Notes under the pieces: model-generated
Seen by the model: the letters and a program-made list of their open reading frames with translations, nothing else
What the model was told of the DNA's origin: nothing
The model's database searches: none
Part shown: piece after piece, positions 1-7,552 of the stretch
Layout of the letters: each line of letters begins with the position of its first letter
Numbering within the stretch: position 1 is the first letter of the stretch
NCBI RefSeq assembly: GCF_003003235.1
Contig: NZ_PVUE01000011.1
Location: 62,001-126,000 of the forward strand
DNA length: 64,000 nucleotides
Source of the DNA: Antricoccus suffuscus
Lineage (GTDB): Bacteria > Actinomycetota > Actinomycetes > Mycobacteriales > Antricoccaceae
Direction: 5' to 3'
Position numbers and translations under genes: made by a program

Positions 1-1515
1 GGATGCGACGTACTGCACGGCGCGCTCGATGTCGGCGCCGAGGAAACGGTCGGGTCCGGGACCTTGCACGCCGGCTTCGCGCAGGCCTTGTACGACGGCG
101 GCGGTGGCCCCGGCAGGGGTGAGTGGTGTGCGTAGGTCGAGAGCCCGGGCCGCGGTCATCAGTTCGATGGACAGCACTCGCTGCAGGCCGTCGATCGCGC
201 GGCGCAGCTTGCGGGCGGCGTTCCATCCCATCGAGACGTGGTCCTCTTGCATGGCGCTGCTGGGAATCGAGTCGACGCTGGCCGGCACGGCGAGTCGCTT
301 GAGTTCGGAGACGATCGAGGCTTGCGTGTACTGCGCGATCATGAGCCCGGAGTCGACTCCAGGATCGTCGGCGAGGAACGGGTTGAGACCGTGACTGCGA
401 GCGGTGTCCAGGAACCGGTCGGTACGCCGTTCGCTGATGCTGGCCAGATCAGCGATCGCGATCGCCAAGAAGTCGAGCACATAGCCGATCGGGGCGCCGT
501 GGAAGTTACCGTTGGACTCGACTCGGCCATCCAGGGTGACCACGGGATTATCGACGGCGGATGCGAGCTCGGCGCCAGCGACGTTGCGCGCGTGCGACAT
601 CGTGTCGCGCACAGCCCCATGGACTTGTGGTGAGCAGCGCAGCGAGTATGCATCCTGCACGCGGGTGCACGCGCCGGGTTCGCGATGGCTCTGCATGATC
701 GCCGATCCGTCGAGTAGGGCGCGTAAGTTGCTCGCGCTGAGCGCTTGTCCGACCTGGGGGCGCAGAGCCTGCAGGTCGGCGGCGAACACCGCATCGGTGC
801 CGAGCTGGCCCTCGACGCTCATCGCGGCACTGATGTCGGCGGTGGTGACAAGCCGGTCCAGGTCCTTGAGCGCCAAGCACAGCATCCCGAGCATGCCGTC
901 CGTGCCGTTGATCAACGCCAGGCCTTCCTTCTCTTGCAGGGTGATTGGCTGCACGCCCGCTTCCGCCAGCGCTTCCGCGGAGGGGCGGCGTACACCGTGC
1001 TCGTCGACGACTTCACCCTCGCCAAGTGCGGCCAAGGCGCAGTGCGCCAGCGGCGCCAGGTCACCGGAGCAGCCGAGTGATCCGTATTCATAGACCGCTG
1101 GCGTGATGTGTGCGTTGAGCATGTCGGCGTACATCTGCGCCGTCTCGCGGCGTACGCCGGTGCGCCCGGTCGCGAGCGTAGAGAGGCGCAGCAACATGAG
1201 TGCGCGCACGACCTCGGTCTCGACGAGTGCACCGGACCCCGCCGCGTGCGATCGGATCAGACCAAGCTGAAGCTGGCGTCGGCGATCAGCTGGGATGAAC
1301 TTAGTCGCCAGGGCGCCAAACCCGGTCGAGACGCCGTAATGCGGCTCGGTGTCGTTAGCGAGCGACTCAATGATCCCGCGGCTGCGCTCGATCGCCTCGA
1401 CGGAGGCGTCGGACAGCGACACTTTTGCGCCATCGCGGGCAACTGCCACAACTTGGTCGATGGAGAGTGGGCCGACGTCGATCGTGACGACGGAGGCGGA
1501 GGTCGAGATGTTCAT
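1..1515 (-). CDS. hutH: Histidine ammonia-lyase (3' end cut by window edge)
   Basis: Histidine ammonia-lyase deaminates L-histidine to trans-urocanate, the first step of the Hut pathway, in the cytoplasm. The ATG at 1515 opens 505 codons that run off the left edge, close to the usual family length of about 510, so only a few C-terminal residues are missing. The MIO prosthetic-group motif sits in GSLGCSGDLAPLAH, with Cys149-Ser150-Gly151 where most family members have Ala-Ser-Gly. As I recall, actinobacterial HutH proteins often carry Cys here. The NGTDGML and FLADDPGVDSG segments also fit the family. No clear Shine-Dalgarno precedes the start. A near-palindrome 57-72 bases upstream is shared with the IclR gene at 4286, which suggests that regulator controls hutH. 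The rest of the pathway (hutU, hutI) is not in the window. Confidence 0.93.
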   Translation of the reverse strand, partial: MNISTSASVVTIDVGPLSIDQVVAVARDGAKVSLSDASVEAIERSRGIIESLANDTEPHYGVSTGFGALATKFIPADRRRQLQLGLIRSHAAGSGALVETEVVRALMLLRLSTLATGRTGVRRETAQMYADMLNAHITPAVYEYGSLGCSGDLAPLAHCALAALGEGEVVDEHGVRRPSAEALAEAGVQPITLQEKEGLALINGTDGMLGMLCLALKDLDRLVTTADISAAMSVEGQLGTDAVFAADLQALRPQVGQALSASNLRALLDGSAIMQSHREPGACTRVQDAYSLRCSPQVHGAVRDTMSHARNVAGAELASAVDNPVVTLDGRVESNGNFHGAPIGYVLDFLAIAIADLASISERRTDRFLDTARSHGLNPFLADDPGVDSGLMIAQYTQASIVSELKRLAVPASVDSIPSSAMQEDHVSMGWNAARKLRRAIDGLQRVLSIELMTAARALDLRTPLTPAGATAAVVQGLREAGVQGPGPDRFLGADIERAVQYVAS

Positions 1516-1571
1516 AAGGACATTGCACGCCCCCGGCAAGCGCGAACGGAAGGGTGTGTGGTGATTTGTTA

Positions 1572-1587
1572 TCTCGTATTCGAGACA
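1572..1587. promoter_or_regulatory. HutR-like operator candidate upstream of hutH
   Basis: The sequence TCTCGTATTCGAGACA contains perfect 5-bp inverted arms (TCTCG/CGAGA) around TATT. It lies 57-72 bases upstream of the hutH start, and on the hutH strand it is followed directly by a GATAAC that could be a -10 box. The same 16-mer with one change occurs at 4258-4273 in front of the IclR-family gene. The core resembles the TCTG..AT.CCAGA motif I remember for Corynebacterium glutamicum HutR (about 11 of 14 positions). The sharing is seen directly; binding is inferred. Confidence 0.6.
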
Positions 1588-1623
1588 CACGGTGTCGGAC
1601 CGGTTGCCGCCGAATAGTTACGG

Positions 1624-2064
1624 TCAGCGCAGGCCCGCGACGACCTTTTCGAGGGTCGTGCGAATGGTGGTGATCTCTTTCGGGCTGAGGAGGTCGAGGA
1701 ACTTTTTGCGTACGAGCTCAACGTGTCCGGGAAATGTCTCGAGCACTCGGTCCCGACCACTCGAGGTTAGTCGCGCGACGACACCGCGGCTGTCGGACGG
1801 CGATGATTTCCGCGCGACGAAGCCGGCCTTCTCGAGCTGGGTTACCTGGTAGGTCAGACCGCTTCGCGACACGACGAGCGTGTCTGCGAGATCGCTCATT
1901 CGCAGCCCGTCGGGTGCATCGAGGAGTCGGGCGAGGACAGCGAACTGCAAAGGGGTCAACCCGTGCTCGGAGAACTGGGCCGACACCGCGCGTTGTACGA
2001 GGTCGCCGGCTGTGACGAGCGCGAAGTACGCATCTAGCTCGCCTCTAGTCAGTTCAGCCGCCAT
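1624..2064 (-). CDS. MarR-family transcriptional regulator
   Basis: A 146-residue winged-helix protein of MarR type. It has a helical N-terminus, then the DNA-binding core (LTPLQFAVLARLLD, LADTLVVSRSGLTYQVTQLEKAGFV) and the wing residues SPSDSRGVVARLT, followed by a C-terminal dimerisation helix. The ATG at 2064 is chosen over an upstream in-frame start because AGGAGAGGAG precedes it by about 7 bases. The gene is divergent from the dinucleotide-binding protein and FAD oxidoreductase at 2190-4155. The 125-bp spacer holds inverted repeats of the kind MarR dimers bind, so it is probably the local repressor of that pair and of itself. The ligand is unknown; MarR proteins that guard oxidoreductases often sense phenolic or oxidising compounds. 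Confidence 0.9.
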   Translation of the reverse strand: MAAELTRGELDAYFALVTAGDLVQRAVSAQFSEHGLTPLQFAVLARLLDAPDGLRMSDLADTLVVSRSGLTYQVTQLEKAGFVARKSSPSDSRGVVARLTSSGRDRVLETFPGHVELVRKKFLDLLSPKEITTIRTTLEKVVAGLR

Positions 2065-2081
2065 CTGATGCTCCTCTCCTT

Positions 2082-2149
2082 GACTGTCGAACAGTCTAAT
2101 TTGATTCAAATTCGAACTAGTGCTATGGTCCAAGTAGTTCGAGTTTGAA
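2082..2149. promoter_or_regulatory. Divergent promoter with three MarR-type inverted repeats
   Basis: The spacer contains GACTGT-cga-ACAGTC (2082-2096, perfect 6-bp arms) and a matching inverted pair, TTCAAATTCGAAC (2105-2117) and GTTCGAGTTTGAA (2137-2149), identical at 12 of 13 positions once reverse-complemented. A rightward promoter fits between and over these sites: TTGATT at 2101-2106, a 17-base spacer, and TATGGT at 2124-2129. The paired element brackets the -10 box, as expected for repression of the 2190 gene. The first palindrome lies just upstream of the marR ribosome-binding site and could mediate autorepression. Confidence 0.6.
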
Positions 2150-2189
2150 CGACAGTGTATCAGTGTCACATACCGATCGGAGCATCATC

Positions 2190-2798
2190 ATGCGCATTGC
2201 AGTCCTCGGAACCGGCCACATGGCCACTACTCTTGCCAGCGGGTTCATCAGCGCGGGCCACACCGCTATTTTCGGGTCGCGCGACCCACAGGCACACCCG
2301 GAACTCGCCGCGCCGGTCATGGCAACCGCCGCGGCGATGCGCGATGCCGACCTGGTGGTGAATGCGCTCCAGGCATCGTTCTCGCTGGAGGCCCTGACGC
2401 CGCTCGCCGACGATCTCGCGGGCAAGGTGTTGCTCGACATCGGCAACGCAGTCTCGCCGGCCTTCGAGCTGCTCTACCCGAACGAGAGCCTCGGCGAACT
2501 GCTGCAGGCGGCCCTGCCGGCCACGAAGGTCGTCAAATCGCTCAACACGCTGCCGGGGACCCTGGCAGTCGCGCCGCATTCAATCTCGGAGGCGACGTCG
2601 GTGTTCCTTTCCGGCGATGACATCGAGGCCAAGGAGCTCGTCAGCGCTCTGCTCGCCGACCTCGGTTGGGGACCCGCCGCGCAGGTCGACCTGGGCGGCA
2701 TCGCATCTGCCCGCGGCGCCGAACACTACTTTGTGCTCTTCGCCGCCATGATGCAGTCGTTCCGCGGAGCTCCATTCAACATTCGCGTCGTCCGCTGA
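2190..2798 (+). CDS. NADPH-dependent F420 reductase-like dinucleotide-binding protein
   Basis: A 202-residue protein starting MRIAVLGTGHMA, the GxGxxA/G Rossmann fingerprint of the NADP-dependent F420 oxidoreductase/pyrroline-carboxylate reductase superfamily. A basic patch follows (GSRDPQ), as in NADPH-preferring members. Conserved-type segments LLDIGNAV, VKSLNTLPG and LVSALLADLGW support the F420_oxidored family; the family fold is well supported, the substrate is not. The ATG at 2190 is preferred because the Rossmann strand begins right there; the open frame extends 45 bases upstream without a ribosome-binding site. It is the first gene of a two-gene unit with the FAD oxidoreductase (40-bp gap), and both are probably controlled by the divergent MarR protein. 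A flavin/F420 or quinone redox role is an inference. Confidence 0.82.
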   Translation: MRIAVLGTGHMATTLASGFISAGHTAIFGSRDPQAHPELAAPVMATAAAMRDADLVVNALQASFSLEALTPLADDLAGKVLLDIGNAVSPAFELLYPNESLGELLQAALPATKVVKSLNTLPGTLAVAPHSISEATSVFLSGDDIEAKELVSALLADLGWGPAAQVDLGGIASARGAEHYFVLFAAMMQSFRGAPFNIRVVR

Positions 2799-2838
2799 AC
2801 GACCCTCACGTCGATTCATAGATCGCTGAAGGAGCATC

Positions 2839-4155
2839 GTGATCATCTTCCCCCCGGGTTCGCCCGAATACGAGTCGGCGACGACTCCGCACAATGCCAT
2901 CGCGTCGCAGCATCCCGCCGTCGTGGCGCGCCCCACGTCGACGGCCGAGGTCGCCGAGGTCGTCGCGTACGCGGCGGCTCGGGGCCTCGGCATCCTTCCC
3001 CAAGCGACCGGTCACGGCGCCGGCGGCGAGATCGGGGACGACGTTCTGATCCTCGACACCTCCGGTCTCGTCGAACTGACGATTGATCCCAAGGCGCGGA
3101 CGGCCTCGGCCGGACCCGGTTTGACTTGGGGCGAGATCAATCCCCGGGTCGAGAAGTTCGGTCTCCTAGGCCTATTGGGCTCGTCGCCGTCCGTCGCAAT
3201 CGGCGGTTACACATTCGGCGGCGGTTTCGGTTGGCTGACCCGACCTCACGGTGCTGCAAGCGCGGCGCTGCGCTCGGTCGAGTACGTCGACGGCACCGGA
3301 CGGGTGCGGCTCGCCTCAGATGACGCCGTCGACGCCGTCGACCGGGACGCCGTCTGGGCCTTCCGCGGCGGCGGTGGAGTCGGGATCGCCACCCGGCTCG
3401 ACTTCGATCTGAAACCGGCCCCTGATCTCTATGCCGGCTACTTCTTATGGCCGATCGATGACCTCGAAGCAGTGACGACCGCCTGGGCCGCAGCCCAGGC
3501 GCTCGTCGGTGAGGCGGTCGGCACGAGCATCTCCGTTTTACACACCCCGCCCGGCCCGCCGTTCCCGGACGACCTCCAGGGTGTCCCCGTGGTGCACTTG
3601 GCCGTCGCCTCCTCCCATGGAGAAGACGAAGCGCGACCTCTTCTCAACGCCGTTCGAGAGGCCGCTGCTCCCGTCGTCGACACGTGGGGGCCGGCGGATG
3701 CCGCGAAGCTGGCAACGATCCACCTCGACCCGCCGGCAGCCGTCCCCGCCCTGGGCGACGCGCGGTGGCTGTCGTCGGAAACCCCCGACAACGCAGTCGG
3801 GATCCTGGCGGTCGCAAGTGCTTCGCACTCACCGCTTGCGCTCATCGAGATACGCAGCTTTGCAAACAACGCTGCCACCCGCGACGGCGCCGCGACGATC
3901 ACCTCGGGGCCGTTCGCACTGCACGCCGTAGGTGCCCTCGGCGACTCTTCGGACCGTCCCGTCATCGAAGCGGCGTTCAAGAAACTGCGTGCTGCCGCGG
4001 CCCCCGTCGATCTCGGACGGAGCATCGGGTCGTGGGTCGAGGGAGCATCCTCGGTGCCCGATGCGCTGGCTCCCGAAGTGCGCGAGCGGGTAGTGAGAAT
4101 CGCGGATGCAGTGGATCCCGAAGGCAGGATCCGGCGCTCCCGCTACTTGCTTTGA
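2839..4155 (+). CDS. FAD-binding (BBE-like, PCMH-fold) oxidoreductase
   Basis: A 438-residue berberine-bridge/6-hydroxynicotine-oxidase-type flavoprotein. The PCMH FAD-binding domain occupies about residues 20-190, with the ATGHGAGGE segment carrying the His that is commonly the 8-alpha covalent FAD attachment site, and IGGYTFGGGFGWLTRPHG as the second FAD-contact loop. The cysteine used for a second covalent bond in bicovalent members is not evident. The C-terminal half is a substrate domain ending in a short BBE-like tail (VDPEGRIRRSRYLL). The GTG at 2839 is preceded by GAAGGAG with 6-7 bases spacing. It follows the dinucleotide-binding protein closely and probably forms a MarR-controlled redox pair with it. 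The substrate (sugar, alkaloid or phenolic compound) cannot be told from sequence. Confidence 0.88.
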   Translation: MIIFPPGSPEYESATTPHNAIASQHPAVVARPTSTAEVAEVVAYAAARGLGILPQATGHGAGGEIGDDVLILDTSGLVELTIDPKARTASAGPGLTWGEINPRVEKFGLLGLLGSSPSVAIGGYTFGGGFGWLTRPHGAASAALRSVEYVDGTGRVRLASDDAVDAVDRDAVWAFRGGGGVGIATRLDFDLKPAPDLYAGYFLWPIDDLEAVTTAWAAAQALVGEAVGTSISVLHTPPGPPFPDDLQGVPVVHLAVASSHGEDEARPLLNAVREAAAPVVDTWGPADAAKLATIHLDPPAAVPALGDARWLSSETPDNAVGILAVASASHSPLALIEIRSFANNAATRDGAATITSGPFALHAVGALGDSSDRPVIEAAFKKLRAAAAPVDLGRSIGSWVEGASSVPDALAPEVRERVVRIADAVDPEGRIRRSRYLL

Positions 4156-4257
4156 TCGAGCCTGGCGCCCGCTCCCGAACGAGACTCTGCGCGAGCCCTC
4201 GACGTCCGTCGCGATGACGCAACGTGAGGCGGCGGCGCCCGGCGAGCGATCAGGCTC

Positions 4258-4279
4258 TCTCGTATCCGAGACATATGAT
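4258..4279 (+). promoter_or_regulatory. IclR-gene promoter: operator copy plus -10 box for a leaderless start
   Basis: TCTCGTATCCGAGACA (4258-4273) matches the hutH upstream site at 15 of 16 positions. It directly abuts TATGAT (4274-4279), which lies exactly 6 bases before the ATG at 4286, so transcription would start at the A of the start codon. There is no Shine-Dalgarno. The operator lies where the -10/-35 spacer should be, which would suit autorepression. No good -35 hexamer is visible. Confidence 0.6.
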
Positions 4280-4285
4280 GCGGGG

Positions 4286-5047
4286 ATGAGTCCGCAAGTG
4301 CCCGCTGTGTCACGAGCCGCGGCGATCCTTCGGTTTCTGTCCTCGTCGGCCGTGCCGGTCTCCGCGACCCGCATCGCTGAGGCGGTCGGTGCGCCGCGAT
4401 CCTCGACGTACCACCTGTTGTCGGCGCTGCAGGCCGAAGGATTCGTGATGCACCTGCCCGACGAGCGGCGCTACCTGCTGGGACTGGGGGCAGCCGAGCT
4501 CGGGTCGACGTACTCGCAGCAGGCATCGCTGTCTCTTCAGGGGCACCCGTTGATGGCTCGGCTCGTGCGCAAGGTGCGGTATCCGGTGCATCTCGGGTTG
4601 CTGCACGGGCGTGAGGTCCTCTACATCGTGGAGCAGCGTCCGCCGCACAGCCAGCCGCTGGTCACCGAGCCGCAGGTCCAGCTGCCCGCGCACGTCACCG
4701 CGTCCGGTCGATCGATGCTCGCATTGCTGCCGCCGTCACAGGTCACCGCGCTCTTTAGCGCGCCGGCCGCGTTTGTCGGCCGGACAGGTGAGGGCCCCAA
4801 GTCGCTGCCCGCTCTGCGCCGGCTGCTCTCCGACGAACGAGCGCAGGGCTTCTCCTTCGAGCGAGAGGAAGTGACGCTCGGGATGAGCTCGATCGCCGTC
4901 GCCTGCCTCGACCGGCACGGCCGGCCGGCGGCGTCGGTCGCCATGACTTTTCCGGCCTCGCGACGTGAGTTCCCCGACGGCGCGCTGGAGGCGCTACGCC
5001 GTACGGCGTACCAGCTGTCGATCCGGATTGGTTTTCCCGGCGCCTAA
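4286..5047 (+). CDS. IclR-family transcriptional regulator (HutR candidate)
   Basis: A 253-residue IclR protein. The N-terminal winged helix (residues about 8-65) includes AVSRAAAILRFL, ATRIAEAVGAPRSSTYHLLSALQAEGFV and the wing YLLGLGAAELG. The C-terminal ligand-binding domain contains HLGLLHGREVLYI, LPAHVTASGRSMLALLP and SSIAVACLDRHGRPAASVAM. The ATG at 4286 is chosen because the HTH begins right after it and a TATGAT box sits 6 bases upstream; the open frame extends far upstream through the end of the flavoprotein gene. IclR-family HutR controls histidine use in Corynebacterium. The shared near-palindrome here and upstream of hutH (1572-1587) argues for the same role, although the two genes are separated by the MarR cassette. 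Certain as IclR; HutR assignment is inference. Confidence 0.88.
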   Translation: MSPQVPAVSRAAAILRFLSSSAVPVSATRIAEAVGAPRSSTYHLLSALQAEGFVMHLPDERRYLLGLGAAELGSTYSQQASLSLQGHPLMARLVRKVRYPVHLGLLHGREVLYIVEQRPPHSQPLVTEPQVQLPAHVTASGRSMLALLPPSQVTALFSAPAAFVGRTGEGPKSLPALRRLLSDERAQGFSFEREEVTLGMSSIAVACLDRHGRPAASVAMTFPASRREFPDGALEALRRTAYQLSIRIGFPGA

Positions 5048-5073
5048 CGATCATGCCGCCGTCCGCCCGTGGG

Positions 5074-6228
5074 TTAGGTGGCCGGCGGCCAGACCGGCAC
5101 GACCTCCCCGGTCGCCCGCCCGTCCGGGTCCAACTTCCACCCCATCCGCTTGCGGCACCGCAAAATCACGGACACGTCGTCGATCACGATGGACGGAACC
5201 TGCTCCTCGAGCCAACCTTGGATCCGCATGATCTCGTCCGGGGAGCGCGCCCACATCGTGACGACGAAGTTCGTCGGGCCGGTAAGCGAGGCGCATAGTC
5301 GCACCCTGGGCTGAGTGCGCAGCGCTTTGACGAGCGCGATACGCCGTTCCTCGGGCACCCGGCACCACCATGAGGCAATAATCGACCAACGGGTGCTGAG
5401 TTGGGCGACTTCGCAGCGGAAGGTGAGCGCGCGCGCTCGCAGTAGAGCCGTCAGTTGGCGTCGTACGGTCGACGCCGGGCGTCCTAGTGCGTGGGCGAGC
5501 TCCACGGCACTTGCGCGGCCATTCTTAGAAAGCTCATAGACGAGATCCATATGGCTGTCTGGGATCGCGCCGAGCAGTTGCGGTTCGCGGGTCGATCCCG
5601 GCGGCCATTCGACCCTAGAGAGTGCGCGCAGCTGGCGCCGGTCCAGCGCGTCGAGCCGCCATTTGGAGCCGTCGGTATAGAGCTGAGCGGCGATGTAGGT
5701 GCGAGTGGACACGATCCCAGGGACAGTCTGCAGGTCGTCGATCAACAGCCGGGACAGCTCAGGGAACGAGGTGGCAGCGACGGTGAGAGTCAGATCCCGG
5801 CCGCTGGCCGCCTGATCAATGATCATGACCCGGCGGTCGGCCTGCAGCGTCGTGCATACCTCGTCGAGGCGACCGCCCGCGCAGTCCACGTCGACCAGGG
5901 CGATCACCGAGTCCCCGTGCGCCGACCACGTCGGATAGGCGGTCACCCACGCGAGACCTTCGCTGGTGATGCGAGCCCACCGACGGGCGAGCGTGACCGG
6001 CGACGTACCTAGAGCTTCGGACAGTTGCGTCCAGGTTGCGCGGGGCCGGACCTGTAGCGCGTGGATGAGCGCAAAGTCCTCCTCGGCAAGCACCGGATCC
6101 TGATTTTGAGCAGAATCGCGTAGTTCTTGAGCGATTTCTACAGATTTTTCGACAGTGCGCACGTCGTCTTGATACTCGACGAACCCGTTGTCCGACAGCG
6201 GATCACGGCCAAAATGCCGATTTGGCAC
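5074..6228 (-). CDS. Lrp/AsnC-family regulator, duplicated two-domain form
   Basis: A 384-residue regulator, about twice the length of a classical Lrp/AsnC protein, with two HTH plus ligand-binding units in tandem. The first HTH is DFALIHALQVRPRATWTQLSEALGTSPVTLARRW and the second is MDLVYELSKNGRASAVELAHALGRPASTVRRQL (each described from about residues 48-85 and 220-255). Each is followed by an alpha-beta sandwich like AsnC_trans_reg (for example NFVVTMWARSPDEIMRIQGWL). Such double-length proteins are known in actinobacteria. The GTG at 6228 has AGGCGG upstream at about 11 bases; an internal GTG at 6162 is possible. It is divergent from the amidohydrolase and peptide ABC operon, so it is the likely local regulator responding to an amino acid or peptide. 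The C-terminus faces the IclR gene. Confidence 0.82.
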   Translation of the reverse strand: MPNRHFGRDPLSDNGFVEYQDDVRTVEKSVEIAQELRDSAQNQDPVLAEEDFALIHALQVRPRATWTQLSEALGTSPVTLARRWARITSEGLAWVTAYPTWSAHGDSVIALVDVDCAGGRLDEVCTTLQADRRVMIIDQAASGRDLTLTVAATSFPELSRLLIDDLQTVPGIVSTRTYIAAQLYTDGSKWRLDALDRRQLRALSRVEWPPGSTREPQLLGAIPDSHMDLVYELSKNGRASAVELAHALGRPASTVRRQLTALLRARALTFRCEVAQLSTRWSIIASWWCRVPEERRIALVKALRTQPRVRLCASLTGPTNFVVTMWARSPDEIMRIQGWLEEQVPSIVIDDVSVILRCRKRMGWKLDPDGRATGEVVPVWPPAT

Positions 6229-6279
6229 TCATTTCGTTACCGCCTCGACCGGGGCCGTGCCGATCAGAAAGGCTCATCT

Positions 6280-7488
6280 GTGAATCTCAAGGAAGACGCT
6301 CAGTCGCTGCAAGAGGATCTCGTCCAGGTCCGTCGAAGCCTGCACCGAGAACCGGAGATCGGGCTCCAGTTGCCGCGCACTCAGGAGCGCGTACTTAAGG
6401 AACTGCAGGGGCTGCCATTGGAAGTCTCCGTCGGCAAGGACACAACCTCGGTCACTGCGGTTCTACGCGGCGGCGCTCGGTCGGACGCGAACCCGACGAC
6501 GGTTCTGCTTCGCGGTGACATGGACGCGCTTCCAGTAGACGAGCTGACCGGCCTCGACTTCGCCGCCGAGAACGGCGCAATGCATGCGTGCGGCCACGAC
6601 CTGCACACCACCGCGCTCATCGGCGGTGCGCGGCTGCTCAGCCAGCACCGAGATGCGCTGAAGGGCGATGTGGTCTTCATGTTCCAGCCCGGTGAGGAAG
6701 GCCATGACGGTGCCGGCGTCATGATCGCTGAGGGTGTGCTGGATGCGGCCGGGAAGCGGGCCGACTTCGCATATGGGTTGCACGTGATCTCCAACCAGTC
6801 ACCGCAAGGCGTGTTTGCCAGCCGCCCACAGACGGTGATGTCCGCCGCGCACAACCTGGACGTGACGGTCCTGGGCGCCGGTGGTCACGGCTCTGCACCG
6901 CATGGGGCTAAGGACCCGGTGCCAGCGGCGGCCGAGATGATTACGGCACTGCAGACAATGGTGACGCGGGTCTTCAACATCTTCGACCCCGTCGTCGTAA
7001 CCGTCGGTTACCTGCGTGCCGGGTCGATCCGCAACGTTATCCCCGATACCGCGACCTTCCAGGCGACCGTGCGGGCGTTCTCGAACGACGCGTCGGAGAG
7101 GCTGCACGAAGTGATCCCGCCGCTCATCCGGGGTATCGCGGCGGCGCACGGGCTCGACGTCGACGTGCGATTCGAGGTGCAGTACCCGGCCACGATCAAC
7201 GACGTAGATGAGGTCGCGTTCAGCCAGCAGCTGATTCAGGCGTTAATGGGGGAGGAGCGGTACGCCGAGCTGCCCCAGCCGGTCAGCGGCTCCGAGGACT
7301 TCTCCAGAGTCATCGCCGAGGTGCCGGGCGCGTTCATCTTCCTCGGCGCCTGCATGGCTGACGCAGATCCGCATAAAGCTGCGATGAACCACTCGCCACG
7401 TGCCCAGTTCGACGATCACGTCCTCGCCGACGCGGCGGCGGTCTACGCCGCGCTGGCCGTTGCCCGGCTGGATAAGGCCAGCCAGTAG
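6280..7488 (+). CDS. M20-family amidohydrolase (hippurate/N-acyl-amino acid hydrolase type)
   Basis: A 402-residue zinc metallohydrolase of the M20D type, cleaving N-acylated amino acids or small peptides. Visible signatures are the first metal site LRGDMDALPV, the HACGHDLHTT motif with Cys and His ligands, the catalytic Glu pair in FMFQPGEEGHDGAGVMI, and the last His ligand near the C-terminus (AAMNHSP). A dimerisation insert follows GAGGHGSAPH. The GTG at 6280 has GAAAGG upstream and matches the family's N-terminus; the longer open frame to 6127 overlaps the divergent regulator and is unlikely. It precedes the peptide ABC genes by 64 bp in the same direction, so imported peptide or acyl-amino-acid is the probable substrate. 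No signal peptide, hence cytoplasmic. Confidence 0.92.
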   Translation: MNLKEDAQSLQEDLVQVRRSLHREPEIGLQLPRTQERVLKELQGLPLEVSVGKDTTSVTAVLRGGARSDANPTTVLLRGDMDALPVDELTGLDFAAENGAMHACGHDLHTTALIGGARLLSQHRDALKGDVVFMFQPGEEGHDGAGVMIAEGVLDAAGKRADFAYGLHVISNQSPQGVFASRPQTVMSAAHNLDVTVLGAGGHGSAPHGAKDPVPAAAEMITALQTMVTRVFNIFDPVVVTVGYLRAGSIRNVIPDTATFQATVRAFSNDASERLHEVIPPLIRGIAAAHGLDVDVRFEVQYPATINDVDEVAFSQQLIQALMGEERYAELPQPVSGSEDFSRVIAEVPGAFIFLGACMADADPHKAAMNHSPRAQFDDHVLADAAAVYAALAVARLDKASQ

Positions 7489-7552
7489 CCCGTTTCGAGA
7501 CTCACAACAGTTCACACCCGCTCAACTCGACGTACAGACAAGGAAGATACTC

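Noticed and set aside
6214-6226. TGCC-gattt-GGCA palindrome as an Lrp operator
   Set aside because: Only 4-bp arms, and it overlaps the likely start codon of the regulator; too weak to list.
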